Shown: piece by piece, positions 1 through 8,946 of the stretch
How the letters are laid out: each line of letters begins with the position of its first letter
Numbering within the stretch: position 1 is the stretch's first letter
Source of the DNA: Methylobacterium isbiliense
GTDB taxonomy: Bacteria; Pseudomonadota; Alphaproteobacteria; Rhizobiales; Beijerinckiaceae
NCBI RefSeq assembly: GCF_022179325.1
Contig: NZ_BPQQ01000058.1
Span: 124,001 to 188,000, forward strand
DNA length: 64,000 nt
Direction of reading: 5' to 3'
Position numbers and translations under genes: made by a program
The notes under the pieces: generated by a model
What the model was told of the DNA's origin: nothing
Databases searched by the model: none
The model's input: only the letters and a program-made list of their open reading frames with translations

Positions 1-620
1 CCCCGGCGGTAGGCGGTGGGGGTCATGCCGAGCCGCGCAGAGGCGGAGGCGTAGAAGCGGCTCGACGCGTTGAAGCCGGCCTCGAAGATGGCCTCGGTCA
101 CGGTCCCGGCCTCCTGCAGGCCGGCGGCGAGGCGGGCCGCCCGCCGGGCGCCCGCATAGGCCCGGGGGGTGACGCCGGTGATCCGCCGGAAGACGCGGTG
201 GAAGTGGTAGAGGCTCATCCCGGCCGCGCGGGCCAGCGCGTCGAGGGCGGGCGGCGTCTCGGCCGCCTCGATCAGCCGGCAGGCCCGGGCGACGGCCTCG
301 GCCTGGCGCGCGGCGAGCCCCGGCTCGTTCGGCCGGCAGCGGCGGCAGGGCCGGAAGCCCGCGGCCTCCGCGTCGGCGCAGGTCGGGTGGAAGGCGACGT
401 GCTCCGGCTTGGCCGCCCGGGCGGGGCAGCTCGGCCGGCAATACACGCCGGTGGTGCGCACCGAGTAGACGAAACGGCCGTCCGCGCGCGCGTCGCGGCG
501 GGCGAGCGCCGCCCAGCGCGCCGCGTCGACCGCCGCGGGATCGGGCGAGGTGCCGGGCCAAGCATCGGGCCGAGCGCCTGGCGAAGCGTCGGACAGCGTG
601 TCGGAATCGAGAAGACGCAT
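1..620 (-). CDS. ada: Ada-type methyl-DNA repair protein and AraC-family regulator (N-terminal part, cut by window edge)
   Basis: This gene encodes an Ada-type protein, which takes methyl groups from damaged DNA onto its own cysteines and then activates its regulon. Only about 206 codons lie in the window; the C-terminus runs off base 1. The zinc-binding methyl-phosphotriester domain is clear: GRFVYSVRTTGVYCRPSC at about 48–65 and FRPCRRCRP at 89–97, giving the four cysteines C61, C65, C92 and C95. C61 corresponds to the methyl-accepting Cys38 of E. coli Ada. An AraC-type helix-turn-helix follows (about 105–205, including SLYHFHRVFRRITG). The ATG at 620 is preceded by AGGAG at a 7-base distance. 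Whether the C-terminal O6-methylguanine methyltransferase domain is present cannot be seen. Confidence 0.9.
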   Translation of the reverse strand, partial: MRLLDSDTLSDASPGARPDAWPGTSPDPAAVDAARWAALARRDARADGRFVYSVRTTGVYCRPSCPARAAKPEHVAFHPTCADAEAAGFRPCRRCRPNEPGLAARQAEAVARACRLIEAAETPPALDALARAAGMSLYHFHRVFRRITGVTPRAYAGARRAARLAAGLQEAGTVTEAIFEAGFNASSRFYASASARLGMTPTAYRR

Positions 621-802
621 CACGGATCTCCTGGGGGCGGGTCCGGCCGCCGATGCCGCACTCTGGCGCGGCGCCCGGCCGGCCCGCATCCCGGTGCTTG
701 CGCTCGAATCCCCCGGGGTTCGGGCGCAAGAAGCGGGAGGCGCGGGCGGCGCCCCGCGCGCGATCATGCCCGGGCGCGGGCCCGGAGGCGAGGAGACGAG
801 CG

Positions 803-1237
803 ATGGCGAAGGGGGCGGCCGTTCTGGGGCTGGCGCTGGCGGCGGGGAGCGCGGCCGCGGAGCCGGTGCGCCTGCGGCCCGGCGCCTACGAGGTCGAGGT
901 GCGCCTCAACCTGCCGCATCTCGACGGGACGGGGAGTCGCAAGCGGGTGCGCCTGTGCCTCGACGGCGTGCCGGTTCGGGGCCTGCCGGTGCTCAGCGAC
1001 AACACGCCGCTGGCCGGCTGCCCGGTCTCGGACCTGCGCCAGGAGGGCGAGTCCCTCGGCTTCACGATCGCCTGCGAGGGCCGCAACCAGCCCTCGGCGA
1101 AGGCCGTCTACCGGCTCGCGCCCGAGGCTTTCGAGGGCCGCGTGTCCATGCGGCTCGGCGGCAAGAACATGACGCTCACCGAGGTGCAGACCGGCCGCTG
1201 GCGCGGCGCCTGCGCGCCGGAGGACCTGCGCCCGTGA
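803..1237 (+). CDS. Small secreted protein resembling DUF3617
   Basis: A 144-residue protein with a short signal peptide (KGAAVLGLALAAGSAAA at about 3–19, cleavage near AAA-EP). The mature part begins LRPGAYEVEVRL and contains three to four cysteines spaced like those of DUF3617 periplasmic proteins, so it probably folds as a small disulfide-bonded periplasmic domain. The reading frame is open further upstream, but the ATG at 803 is preferred because GAGGAG lies just before it and the signal peptide begins there. It is divergent from ada and shares its upstream region. The family function is unknown, and the DUF3617 assignment is by eye. Confidence 0.65.
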   Translation: MAKGAAVLGLALAAGSAAAEPVRLRPGAYEVEVRLNLPHLDGTGSRKRVRLCLDGVPVRGLPVLSDNTPLAGCPVSDLRQEGESLGFTIACEGRNQPSAKAVYRLAPEAFEGRVSMRLGGKNMTLTEVQTGRWRGACAPEDLRP

Positions 1238-1256
1238 CGGGACCGCGGCGGTGCAG

Positions 1257-1394
1257 TCAGGATTGCCCGTGCCGCTGGCGGTAGCGGGGGCCGGGGCCGC
1301 GCATGTAGTGGAGCTCCGGGCGGTAAGGATCGGTCAGGGATGCGGCGAGGCTGCGGAATGCCTCCGCCGCGCGGCCGAAGAGGGCCATCAGCAT
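1257..1394 (-). CDS. Very small protein of unknown function (45 aa)
   Basis: A 45-codon reading frame that begins MLMALFGRAAEAFR and ends in a basic, Tyr/Pro-rich tail (HYMRGPGPRYRQRHGQS). It is supported by a near-perfect Shine-Dalgarno AGGAGG eight bases before the ATG. A second in-frame ATG lies two codons downstream. No known domain is recognised. The amphipathic start and basic tail resemble many small alphaproteobacterial proteins, but no function can be assigned. Its end lies 19 bases beyond the convergent DUF3617-like gene. Confidence 0.5.
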   Translation of the reverse strand: MLMALFGRAAEAFRSLAASLTDPYRPELHYMRGPGPRYRQRHGQS

Positions 1395-1523
1395 CGGTTC
1401 GTCCTCCTGCGTCGACACGGGTCGCAGGTCCGAGGCACGGATCGTGCCGCGGAGCGGTTGCGATTCCGTTTCGGCAGGATCGCCTCCGCCCCGGGACTTT
1501 TTCGGGGCGGGATCGGGGAAACG

Positions 1524-1664
1524 TCAGGGCAGGATGCCGGCGAGCTGCAGGGCCGCCGCCGCGATGATGAACAGCGCCGCGGCGAGGCACTCGAGCGGCA
1601 CGCTCTCCCACAGGGCGGGCGCCGGCGAGGCGGTCTCGCGGGCAAGAGGGGAGACGGGGGTCAT
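1524..1664 (-). CDS. Small single-pass membrane protein (46 aa)
   Basis: A 46-residue protein with a polar N-terminus (MTPVSPLARETASPAPALWE) and one hydrophobic segment from about residue 23 to 46 (LECLAAALFIIAAAALQLAG) that should span the membrane and form the very C-terminus. GGAGG lies eight bases before the ATG at 1664. It stands on the same strand as the 45-aa gene but 129 bases upstream of it, so it may be transcribed separately. No family is recognised; the good start signal and coherent membrane segment are the reasons to call it. Confidence 0.5.
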   Translation of the reverse strand: MTPVSPLARETASPAPALWESVPLECLAAALFIIAAAALQLAGILP

Positions 1665-1856
1665 GTGGGGCACCTCCGGGTGGCCCGGGGCGGGCCGGCG
1701 TTTCCTCGCGGGCGGCGCCTCTGGCGGGCGGCCGTCCCGGAGCGAGTCTACAGCATCGCGGCGCGCCGTGCAGCCAGGGAGCCACAGCCATGCCGTCGCC
1801 GCCTTGCGGGGGCGGATCGGGACGTGCTCCGGTGGCGCGACATCCAGGAGCCCCCG

Positions 1857-3302
1857 ATGAGCCCGACCCCCGACCTCGTGCTGCGGCCCGCCACCGACCT
1901 TGCGCGGATGATCCGCAGCCGCGCGGTCTCGGCCCGGGAGGTGATGCGGGCGCATCTCGACCAGATCGCCCGTCTCAACCCGGCGGCGAACGCGGTGGTG
2001 TCGCTGCGCGATCCCGACGCCCTGCTGGCGGAGGCGGACGCGGCCGACCGGGATCTCGCGGCCGGCCGCCTGCGCGGGCCGCTCCACGGCCTGCCGCATG
2101 CCGTCAAGGACACGGCCGCCGCCGCCGGCCTCGTCTGGGCGCAGGGCTCGCCGCTGTTTCGCGGCCGGGTGCCGGCCGAGGACGCCCCCCACGTCGCCCG
2201 CCTGCGCGCGGCCGGCGCGATCCTGATCGGCAAGACCAACGTGCCGGAATTCGGCCTGGGCTCGCACACCGTCAATCCGGTCTTCGGGGCGACCCGCAAC
2301 GCCTACGCGCCCGACCGCAGCGCGGGCGGTTCGAGCGGCGGGGCCGGGGTGGCGCTGGCCTTGCGCATGCTGCCGCTCGCGGACGGCAGCGACCATGCCG
2401 GCTCCCTGCGCAACCCCGCGGCCTGGAACGGCGTGCTGGGCCTGCGCCCCTCGATCGGGCGCGTGCCGATGCGCACCGACGAGGTGTTCCTGCCCGACCT
2501 GACGGTGGCCGGCCCGATGGCGCGCACCACCGCCGATCTCGGCCTGCTGCTCTCGGTGCTGGCCGGCCCCGACCCGCGCATCCCCCACGCGATCCGGCAG
2601 GACCCCGAGGCCTTCGCGGCGCCGCGCCCGCGCGACCTCGCGGGCCTGCGCATCGGCTGGCTCGGCGATCTCGGCGGCCACCTGCCGATGGAGCCGGGCG
2701 TCCTCGCCCTGTGCGAGCAGGGCCTGCGCACCTTCGCGGGTCTCGGCGCCCGGGTCGAGCCGCTGGCGCCGGGCTTCGACCCGGAGGCGATCTGGCGGGC
2801 CTGGACGGTGCTGCGGGCCTGGCTCGCCGGGGCGGCGCTGGCGCCCCACTGGCGCGACCCGGAAACGCGCCGGCAGCTCAAGCCCGAGGCGGTGTGGGAG
2901 GTCGAGCAGGGCCTGAGGCTCGACGCCTACGCGGTCCACGCCGCGAGCGTCGTGCGCAGCGCGTGGTACGCGCAGGTGCTGCGGCTGTTCGAGCGGGCCG
3001 ACGTGCTGGCGCTGCCCTCCGCCCAGGTCTTCCCCTTCCCGATCGCGGAGCCCTGGCCGCGCGCGATCGCGGGGCGGCCGATGGACACCTACCACCGCTG
3101 GATGGAGGTCGCGATCCCGGTGACGATGGCGGGCTGCCCGGCGATCAGCCTGCCGTTGGGCCGCGATCCGGCCGGGCTGCCGATGGGCCTGCAGCTCATG
3201 GCCCCCAACCACGGCGAGGCCGACCTCCTCGCCATCGCGGCCGCCTTCGAGGCCGCCACGGGCTTCGACCGGGATTTGCCCCCGCTCATCACACAGGCGT
3301 GA
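1857..3302 (+). CDS. Amidase of the amidase-signature family
   Basis: A 481-residue serine hydrolase of the amidase-signature superfamily, expected to cleave an amide C–N bond of an unknown substrate. The Ser-cisSer-Lys triad can be placed: Lys84 in LPHAVKDT, the cis-serine near 160 in AGGSSGGAG, and the nucleophile Ser183 in GSDHAGSLRN. The family usually reads GTDTGGSIR here, so the His-Ala variant is slightly unusual. AGGAG sits six bases before the ATG at 1857. It is a full-length cytoplasmic enzyme with no signal peptide. No neighbour indicates the substrate; GatA is unlikely because gatB and gatC are absent. Confidence 0.88.
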   Translation: MSPTPDLVLRPATDLARMIRSRAVSAREVMRAHLDQIARLNPAANAVVSLRDPDALLAEADAADRDLAAGRLRGPLHGLPHAVKDTAAAAGLVWAQGSPLFRGRVPAEDAPHVARLRAAGAILIGKTNVPEFGLGSHTVNPVFGATRNAYAPDRSAGGSSGGAGVALALRMLPLADGSDHAGSLRNPAAWNGVLGLRPSIGRVPMRTDEVFLPDLTVAGPMARTTADLGLLLSVLAGPDPRIPHAIRQDPEAFAAPRPRDLAGLRIGWLGDLGGHLPMEPGVLALCEQGLRTFAGLGARVEPLAPGFDPEAIWRAWTVLRAWLAGAALAPHWRDPETRRQLKPEAVWEVEQGLRLDAYAVHAASVVRSAWYAQVLRLFERADVLALPSAQVFPFPIAEPWPRAIAGRPMDTYHRWMEVAIPVTMAGCPAISLPLGRDPAGLPMGLQLMAPNHGEADLLAIAAAFEAATGFDRDLPPLITQA

Positions 3303-3498
3303 GCGGCGCGCCCGCGCGCGTGCCGTCGCCCCGGGAAAATCCAGCAAATCCCTGGTGTTGGGGCGAATGTCCGGTCCCGGACGGTCCGCGCGGCCCCGAT
3401 CCGGCGCGCAAATCCGCTTGCGGCCGCGCCCGGGCGTCATACATTGCGCGGCAATCAAGCGCGGCCGACAGATCGGCCGGCGATCACGGGAGGACCTG

Positions 3499-4788
3499 AT
3501 GAGATCCGTACTGATCGCGGCGCTCGCCGCCAGCGTGTCCTGGATCAGCGTGTCCTGGATCGGCGTCGCGGCGGCGCAGGACGCGGCCGCGGGCGACACC
3601 AAGGCCAAGGTCGACAACCTGGAGAAGCTGCAGGGCTTCAAGCACACCGGTGCGGCCGAGCCGGCACCGATCCCGCAGACCGGCCGGCGCGCCGACGCGG
3701 TCAACCGGACGCTGCAGAAGATCAAGCTGCCCGACGGCTTCAAGATCGAGCTCTACGCGCTCGTGCCCGACGCCCGCGCGCTCGCGGTCGGCCCCAATGC
3801 CGGCGTGGTCTTCGTCGGCACCCGCAAGTCCAAGGTCTACACGGTCACCGACCGCGACAAGGACCGGGTTGCCGACGAGGTGAAGGTCTTCGCCCCCGGC
3901 ATCGACTTCAAGATCCCGAACGGCGTCTGCTTCTCGCGCGACGGCGTGCTGACCATCGTGGAGCAGAACCGGGTGCTGGCGTTCCCGGCCGCCGAGTTCT
4001 TCTACGAAGGGCCGGACGTGGCCGCCGCCGTGGTGGTCAAGCAGGGCGAGCTGATCCCGGTCTCGGAGGAGAGCTACAACCACACCGCCCGCGTCTGCCG
4101 CATCGGGCCGGACGGCAAGCTCTACGTCTCGCTCGGCCAGCCCTACAACGTGCCGCCGAAGGAGAAGGCCGACCTCTACGCCAGGACCGGCATCGGCGGC
4201 ATCATCCGGATGGACGCGGACGGCAAGAACCGCGAGGTGTTCGCCACCGGCATCCGCAACTCCGTCGGCATCGACTTTGCGCCCGACAAGACCCTGTGGT
4301 TCACCGACAACCAAGTGGACGGCATGGGCGACGACCAGCCGCCGGGCGAGCTGAACCAGGCGACGAAGCCCGGCCAGAACTTCGGCTTCCCGTGGTACGG
4401 CGGCGGCGCGGTGCGCACCGTCGAGTACAAGAACGACCCGATCCCGCAGGACGTGGTGCCGCCGAAGGCCGAGCTGCCCCCGCATGCCGCCGATCTCGGC
4501 CTGCTCGTCTACCGGGGCCGGATGTTCCCCGAGAAGTACCGGGCCGGGGTCTTCACCGCCGAGCACGGCTCGTGGAACCGCACCACCCCGATCGGCGCCC
4601 GGGTGATGTTCGTGCCGGTGAACAAGGACGGCAGCGCGGGCAAGCCCGAGCCCTTCGCGGAGGGCTGGCTCACCGAGGGCGGCGAGTATCTCGGCCGCCC
4701 GGTCGACCTCGCGACGCTGCCCGACGGCTCGATGCTCGTCTCGGACGACACGGTCGGGGCGATCTACCGGATCTCCTACGAGAAGTAG
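3499..4788 (+). CDS. Secreted PQQ-type sugar dehydrogenase (sorbosone/soluble glucose dehydrogenase family)
   Basis: A 429-residue periplasmic beta-propeller dehydrogenase of the soluble PQQ glucose/sorbosone dehydrogenase family. It starts with a Sec signal peptide (about 1–26, ending VAAAQDA) in which VSWI appears twice in tandem. Family hallmarks are LPDGFKIELYA near the start of the propeller, GIRNSVGIDFAP in the middle, and TAEHGSWNRTTPIGARV with its conserved histidine near the C-terminus. GGGAGG precedes the ATG at 3499, which is chosen over the longer open frame because the signal peptide begins there. A cytochrome c gene follows about 140 bases downstream and is a plausible electron acceptor. 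The substrate cannot be read from sequence. Confidence 0.85.
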   Translation: MRSVLIAALAASVSWISVSWIGVAAAQDAAAGDTKAKVDNLEKLQGFKHTGAAEPAPIPQTGRRADAVNRTLQKIKLPDGFKIELYALVPDARALAVGPNAGVVFVGTRKSKVYTVTDRDKDRVADEVKVFAPGIDFKIPNGVCFSRDGVLTIVEQNRVLAFPAAEFFYEGPDVAAAVVVKQGELIPVSEESYNHTARVCRIGPDGKLYVSLGQPYNVPPKEKADLYARTGIGGIIRMDADGKNREVFATGIRNSVGIDFAPDKTLWFTDNQVDGMGDDQPPGELNQATKPGQNFGFPWYGGGAVRTVEYKNDPIPQDVVPPKAELPPHAADLGLLVYRGRMFPEKYRAGVFTAEHGSWNRTTPIGARVMFVPVNKDGSAGKPEPFAEGWLTEGGEYLGRPVDLATLPDGSMLVSDDTVGAIYRISYEK

Positions 4789-4837
4789 GCACCGGCTCAC
4801 ATCCCTCGTGCGGACCGAACGGTCGCGCATGCAACGC

Positions 4838-4866
4838 GGGCAGCCCTCTCCCCGAGAGGGCTGCCC
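4838..4866 (+). terminator. Strong hairpin between dehydrogenase and cytochrome c genes
   Basis: A perfect 12-base stem, GGGCAGCCCTCT pairing with AGAGGGCTGCCC, around a five-base CCCCG loop, 50 bases after the dehydrogenase stop. No T-run follows. It may be a Rho-independent-like terminator, an attenuator or an RNA-stabilising hairpin that sets different levels for the two genes. Confidence 0.6.
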
Positions 4867-4930
4867 CGCGCCGCTCCTCACGGGCCGTCCCGCCCGGCGC
4901 GAGGGCGGCGCGACAGCCTGAAGGCCCGCC

Positions 4931-5251
4931 ATGCTCCTTCGCCCTGCCCTCCTCGCCGCCCTCCTCCTGGCCGGCACCGGCGCCGAGGCCGGCGACGCGG
5001 CCGCCGGGCGCAAGAAGGCCGTGGCCTGCCAAGCCTGCCACGGCCTCGACGGCGTCTCGAAGCTGCCCGACGCGCCGAACCTCTCGGGCCAGGTCGAGCC
5101 CTACCTCGTGAAGGCGCTCGGCGAGTTCCGCGACGGCACCCGCAGGAACGAGGTGATGTCGGTGGCCGCCAAGGACCTCACGGATTCCGACATCGCCGAC
5201 CTCGCGGCCTACTACAGCTCGATCCAGATCGACGTCGTCCCGCCCTCCTGA
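4931..5251 (+). CDS. Small periplasmic class I cytochrome c
   Basis: A 106-residue c-type cytochrome with a signal peptide (about 1–20, ending GAEAGDA). The single heme site is CQACH (Cys33, Cys36, His37). Met76 in RRNEVMSV is the probable sixth heme ligand, and the C-terminal helix DSDIADLAAYYSS is typical of the cytochrome c553/c4 type. It lies directly downstream of the PQQ-type sugar dehydrogenase, so it may carry electrons from that enzyme to the respiratory chain. That partnership is inferred from position only. A strong hairpin separates the two genes. Confidence 0.9.
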   Translation: MLLRPALLAALLLAGTGAEAGDAAAGRKKAVACQACHGLDGVSKLPDAPNLSGQVEPYLVKALGEFRDGTRRNEVMSVAAKDLTDSDIADLAAYYSSIQIDVVPPS

Positions 5252-5363
5252 GCGGGGCCGGGTAGCCCTCCGGGGGGCGGATGCGCTAGGAAGAGCGCGG
5301 CGCACCGCACCGGAAGGGTCGTCGCAGGATGCCGTTGTCCGAGAGCCGCCCCCGGTGAGGCCG

Positions 5364-6539
5364 ATGCAGGCCCTCTCGCCGCAGCGGGTGCTGATCTACT
5401 CGCACGACACGTTCGGGCTCGGGCACCTGCGCCGGGCGCGCGCAATCGCGCACGCGCTCGTGGCCGATGCGCCGGGCCGGCGGGTGCTGATCCTGTCCGG
5501 CTCACCCGTGAGCCACGCCTTCCGGTTCGCGCCCGGGGTCGCCTGCCGCCGGCTGCCGGGCGTCATCAAGCTCGAGAGCGGCGCCTACCGCAGCCACGGG
5601 CCGGGCCACGACCTCGACGCCGTGGTGGCGACGCGCGCCGCCCTGATCCGCCACGTCGCCCGGCGCTTCGCCCCGGATCTCTTCCTCGTCGACAAGGAGC
5701 CGGCGGGCTTCCACGGCGAGGTGCTGCCGGTGCTGGCCCCCCTCAAGGCCCGCGGCTGCCGCCTCGTGCTCGGTCTGCGCGACGTGCTCGACGATCCGGC
5801 GCTGCTGGCCCCCGAATGGGAGCGCAAGGGCGCGCTCGAGGTGCTGCCCCTCTACGACGCGGCCTGGATCTACGGCTTGCGGGAGATCTACGCGCCGCTC
5901 GCCGGGCTCGCGCTGCCGGCGGGCGTGGCCGAGCGCCTGACCTACACGGGCTATCTCCGGCGCGAGGCGCCGCCGGAGACGGAGCCCGGGGGCGATGCCT
6001 TCCTGCTCGTCACCCCGGGCGGCGGCGGCGACGGGGTCGACCTCGTCGAGGCGGTGGTGCGGGCCTACGAAGCCCACCCCGTGCCCCACCCGGCGCTGGT
6101 GGTGTTCGGGCCGTTCTTCCCGGGCGAGGCACGAGCGGAGCTCAGCGCGCGCATCGCCCGCCATCCGCGCCTCTCGGCCCTCGATTTCGACGTGCGCCTG
6201 GAGCGGCTGATGCGCCGCGCCGCGGGCGTGGTGGCGATGGGCGGCTACAACACCTTCTGCGAGATCCTGTCCTTCGACCGCCCGGCCCTGATCCTGCCGC
6301 GGGTGCGCCCGCGCCGCGAGCAGCTGATCCGCGCCCAGGCGGCCGCGCGCCTCGGCCTCGTCGAGACCCTGGCGCCGGGCGAGGACGCGCCCGAGCGGAT
6401 GGCGGCGGCGCTGTCCGCGCTGCCGGGGCGCCCGCGCCCCTCCGCCCAGCCGATCCCCGGCCTCCTGGACGGGCTGCCGGCGATCCGGCGCCTCACCCAG
6501 GCGTCCGGCAGCGGCCTGCCCTGCGTGGCGGCGGAGTAG
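5364..6539 (+). CDS. GT28/MurG-like glycosyltransferase, first gene of the glycan operon
   Basis: A 391-residue predicted glycosyltransferase of the MurG-like GT-B fold (COG4671 style). The N-terminal acceptor domain begins RVLIYSHDTFGLGHLRRA with the glycine loop at about 16–22. The C-terminal nucleotide-sugar domain holds GGYNTFCEILSFDRPALI from about residue 293, the family's donor-binding signature. No signal peptide or membrane span is seen, so it probably acts at the cytoplasmic face. A GTG three codons upstream (5355) is an alternative start; neither start has a strong Shine-Dalgarno. It opens a co-directional run to 17805, and its closest relative in the window is the N-terminal half of the fusion protein at 8943. 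Confidence 0.8.
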   Translation: MQALSPQRVLIYSHDTFGLGHLRRARAIAHALVADAPGRRVLILSGSPVSHAFRFAPGVACRRLPGVIKLESGAYRSHGPGHDLDAVVATRAALIRHVARRFAPDLFLVDKEPAGFHGEVLPVLAPLKARGCRLVLGLRDVLDDPALLAPEWERKGALEVLPLYDAAWIYGLREIYAPLAGLALPAGVAERLTYTGYLRREAPPETEPGGDAFLLVTPGGGGDGVDLVEAVVRAYEAHPVPHPALVVFGPFFPGEARAELSARIARHPRLSALDFDVRLERLMRRAAGVVAMGGYNTFCEILSFDRPALILPRVRPRREQLIRAQAAARLGLVETLAPGEDAPERMAAALSALPGRPRPSAQPIPGLLDGLPAIRRLTQASGSGLPCVAAE

Positions 6540-6550
6540 AGCCCGCGCGC

Positions 6551-7792
6551 ATGCCCGCCCGCATCGCCGTCCTGGTCAAGGGCTACCCGCGCCTGTCCGA
6601 GACCTTCATCGCCCAGGAACTCCTCGGCCTGGAGGAGCGCGGGCTCAGCCTCGCCCTGTGGTCCCTGCGCCGGCCGCACGACCGGGTGCTGCACCCGATG
6701 CACGGGCAGGTCCGCGCGCCGGTCGCCTACCTGCCCGAATACCTCTACCAGGCGCCGCTGCGGGTGCTGCGCGGCGCGCTCGCGGCGCTTGCCGCCCCCG
6801 GCCTGCGGCCGCTGCTCGCCCTCGTCTGGCGGGATCTGCGGCGCGACCCGACCCCGAACCGCGGCCGGCGGCTCGGCCAAGCGCTGGTGCTCGCCCGCGA
6901 GCTGCCCGCCGACATCGCCCACATCCACGTGCACTACCTGCACACCCCGGCCTCGGTGGCGCGCTACGCCGCGCTGCTCACGGGCCGATCGTGGAGCGCC
7001 TCGGCCCACGCCAAGGACATCTGGACGACGCCGGACTGGGAGCTCGCCGAGAAGCTCGACGACCCGCGCCTCGCCTTCGCGGTTACCTGCACGGCGGCGG
7101 GCGCGGCGCGCCTGCGGGCGCTGGCGGCGGACCCGGCGCGGATCTCGCTCGTCTATCACGGCCTCGACCTGCGGCGCTTTCCGCCGCCGCCCGCGGCGCG
7201 CCCGGCCCGGGACGGCAGCGACCCGGCCGACCCGGTGCGGTTCGTGACGGTGGGGCGCGCCGTGGCCAAGAAGGGCTTCGACGACCTCCTCGACGCGCTC
7301 GCCGGCCTGCCCCCCGGCCTGCACTGGCGGCTGGCGCATGTGGGCGGGGGCGAGGCGCTGGCCGGCCTGAAGGCCAAGGCCGCCGCGCTCGGCCTCGGCG
7401 GCCGGGTGATCTTCCTCGGCCCCAAGCCCCAGCCCGACGTGGTGGCGCTGCTGCGCGAGGCGGACCTGTTCGTGCTCCCGGCCAAGCGCGCCCCGTCGGG
7501 CGACCGCGACGGGCTGCCGAACGTCCTCATGGAGGCGGCCTCGCAGGGGCTGGCGGTGGTGGCCACCGACTTCGCGGGCATCCCGGAATTCCTGCGCGAG
7601 GGCGTCGAGGGGCGCCTCGTGCCTCCGGGCGACTGGGCGATGCTGTCGAACGCCCTCAACCTGCTCGCCCGCGACCCGGCCGAGCGGGCGCGCCTGGGCG
7701 CGGCGGCGCTGGCGCGGCTGCGCGAGGCCTTCGGGGCCGAGGCGGGGTTCGAGCGGATCGCGGCCCTGCTCTCGGGGGTCCGGGGTCGATGA
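6551..7792 (+). CDS. GT4-family glycosyltransferase
   Basis: A 413-residue GT-B glycosyltransferase of family GT4. The N-terminus reads VLVKGYPRLSETFIAQE, a hallmark of exopolysaccharide GT4 enzymes. The donor domain has YHGLDLRRF, GRAVAKKGFDDLLDAL and LPNVLMEAASQGLAVVATD with the E-x7-E-like acidic pair. It starts 11 bases after the first glycosyltransferase and ends in a 4-base ATGA overlap with the next gene, so translation is probably coupled. It likely adds a hexose or similar sugar to a growing glycan; donor and acceptor are unknown. Confidence 0.88.
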   Translation: MPARIAVLVKGYPRLSETFIAQELLGLEERGLSLALWSLRRPHDRVLHPMHGQVRAPVAYLPEYLYQAPLRVLRGALAALAAPGLRPLLALVWRDLRRDPTPNRGRRLGQALVLARELPADIAHIHVHYLHTPASVARYAALLTGRSWSASAHAKDIWTTPDWELAEKLDDPRLAFAVTCTAAGAARLRALAADPARISLVYHGLDLRRFPPPPAARPARDGSDPADPVRFVTVGRAVAKKGFDDLLDALAGLPPGLHWRLAHVGGGEALAGLKAKAAALGLGGRVIFLGPKPQPDVVALLREADLFVLPAKRAPSGDRDGLPNVLMEAASQGLAVVATDFAGIPEFLREGVEGRLVPPGDWAMLSNALNLLARDPAERARLGAAALARLREAFGAEAGFERIAALLSGVRGR

Positions 7793-8946
7793 CCCCGGCG
7801 GGTCCGGGGCGGAGCCCCGGCGGGTTCGGGCGGAGCCCGACCGGCCTCCCGCGGGTCGCGTTCTACGCCCCCCTGAAGAGCCCCGACCATCCGGTCCCCT
7901 CGGGCGAGCGGACGATGGCCCGGCTGCTGCTGCGGGCGCTGGCGGCGGCGGGCCTCGCGCCGGAGACGGCGTGCTCCTTGCGCACCCGCGACCCGGACGG
8001 CGCGCGGCACGCGGCCCTGCGCGAGGCGGGCCGGGCGGAGGCGGCGCGGCTCACCGCCCTGTGGCGGGCCGATCCGCCCCGGCTGTGGTTCACCTACCAC
8101 GTCTACTACAAGGCCCCGGACTGGACCGGCCCCCTCGTCGCGGCGGCGCTGGGCATCCCGTACGTGGTGGCGGAGGGCTCGCGGGCGGGCAAGCGCGCGC
8201 AGGGCCCGCACGCGCTGGGGCACGCGGGCGCCGAGGCGGCGCTCGACGCGGCCGCGCTCATCCTGGTGATGAATCGCCGCGACCGCCCGGCGCTGGAGGC
8301 GGCGCGCCCGCAGGCCCAGATCCTCGCCGACCTGCCGCCCTTCCTCGACCCGGCGGACTGGCCGCCGGCGCCGCCCCGCGACCGGCCGGCCGGGCCCCTG
8401 CGGCTCCTCACCGTGGCGATGATGCGGCCGGGCGACAAGCTCGCCTCCTACCGGCTCCTGGCGGACGCCCTCAGGCGGCTCGGCCCTCTCGCCTGGAGCC
8501 TCGACGTCGCGGGCGACGGGCCGGCGGCGGCGGCGGTCGCGGCGGCGCTCGCGCCGTTCGGCGCGCGGGTGCGCCGCCACGGCGCCCTCGGGGCGGCGGC
8601 GCTCGCGGGCCTCTACGCGCAGGCCGACCTCCTGGTCTGGCCGGCGGTCAACGAGGCCTACGGCATGGCGCTGCTGGAGGCGCAGGCGCAGGGCTGCCCG
8701 GTGGTGGCCGGCGGCTACGGCGGCGTGCCGGACGTGGTGCGGGACGGGCTCACCGGCCGCGTCACCGCGCCGGGCGATGCGGATGCGCTGGCCGGCGCGA
8801 TCCGGGAGCTGGCCGCCGATCCCGCCGCGCGCGCCGCGATGGCGGCGGCGGCGCTGGTCTTCGCGCGCGAGGAGCGCAGCCTCGCGCGCGCCGCCGCGCA
8901 TCTGCGCGACACCCTGCGCGATACCCTGGGAGCCTGCCTCGCGTGA
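7789..8946 (+). CDS. GT4-like glycosyltransferase
   Basis: A 385-residue glycosyltransferase with a GT-B C-terminal domain: AVNEAYGMALLEAQAQGCPV carries the GT4 acidic motif and GGVPDVVRDGLTGRV is the usual sugar-nucleotide loop. The N-terminus begins after a Gly/Pro/Ser-rich stretch (about 1–20) with VAFYAPLKSPDHPVPSGERT, a form seen in remote GT4 members. The ATG overlaps the previous stop (ATGA at 7789–7792), and its own stop overlaps the following GTG. Such tight packing indicates co-translation with its neighbours. Substrates are unknown. Confidence 0.82.
   Translation: MTPAGPGRSPGGFGRSPTGLPRVAFYAPLKSPDHPVPSGERTMARLLLRALAAAGLAPETACSLRTRDPDGARHAALREAGRAEAARLTALWRADPPRLWFTYHVYYKAPDWTGPLVAAALGIPYVVAEGSRAGKRAQGPHALGHAGAEAALDAAALILVMNRRDRPALEAARPQAQILADLPPFLDPADWPPAPPRDRPAGPLRLLTVAMMRPGDKLASYRLLADALRRLGPLAWSLDVAGDGPAAAAVAAALAPFGARVRRHGALGAAALAGLYAQADLLVWPAVNEAYGMALLEAQAQGCPVVAGGYGGVPDVVRDGLTGRVTAPGDADALAGAIRELAADPAARAAMAAAALVFAREERSLARAAAHLRDTLRDTLGACLA

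Noticed and set aside
1-620. Ada considered as a truncated gene
   Set aside because: The missing C-terminus is due to the window edge, and the sequence is intact up to base 1.
1524-3743. Long minus-strand open frame across the amidase gene
   Set aside because: It is a shadow of the high-GC amidase gene; only its last 46 codons (1524–1664) have a start signal and sensible protein, and these are reported separately.
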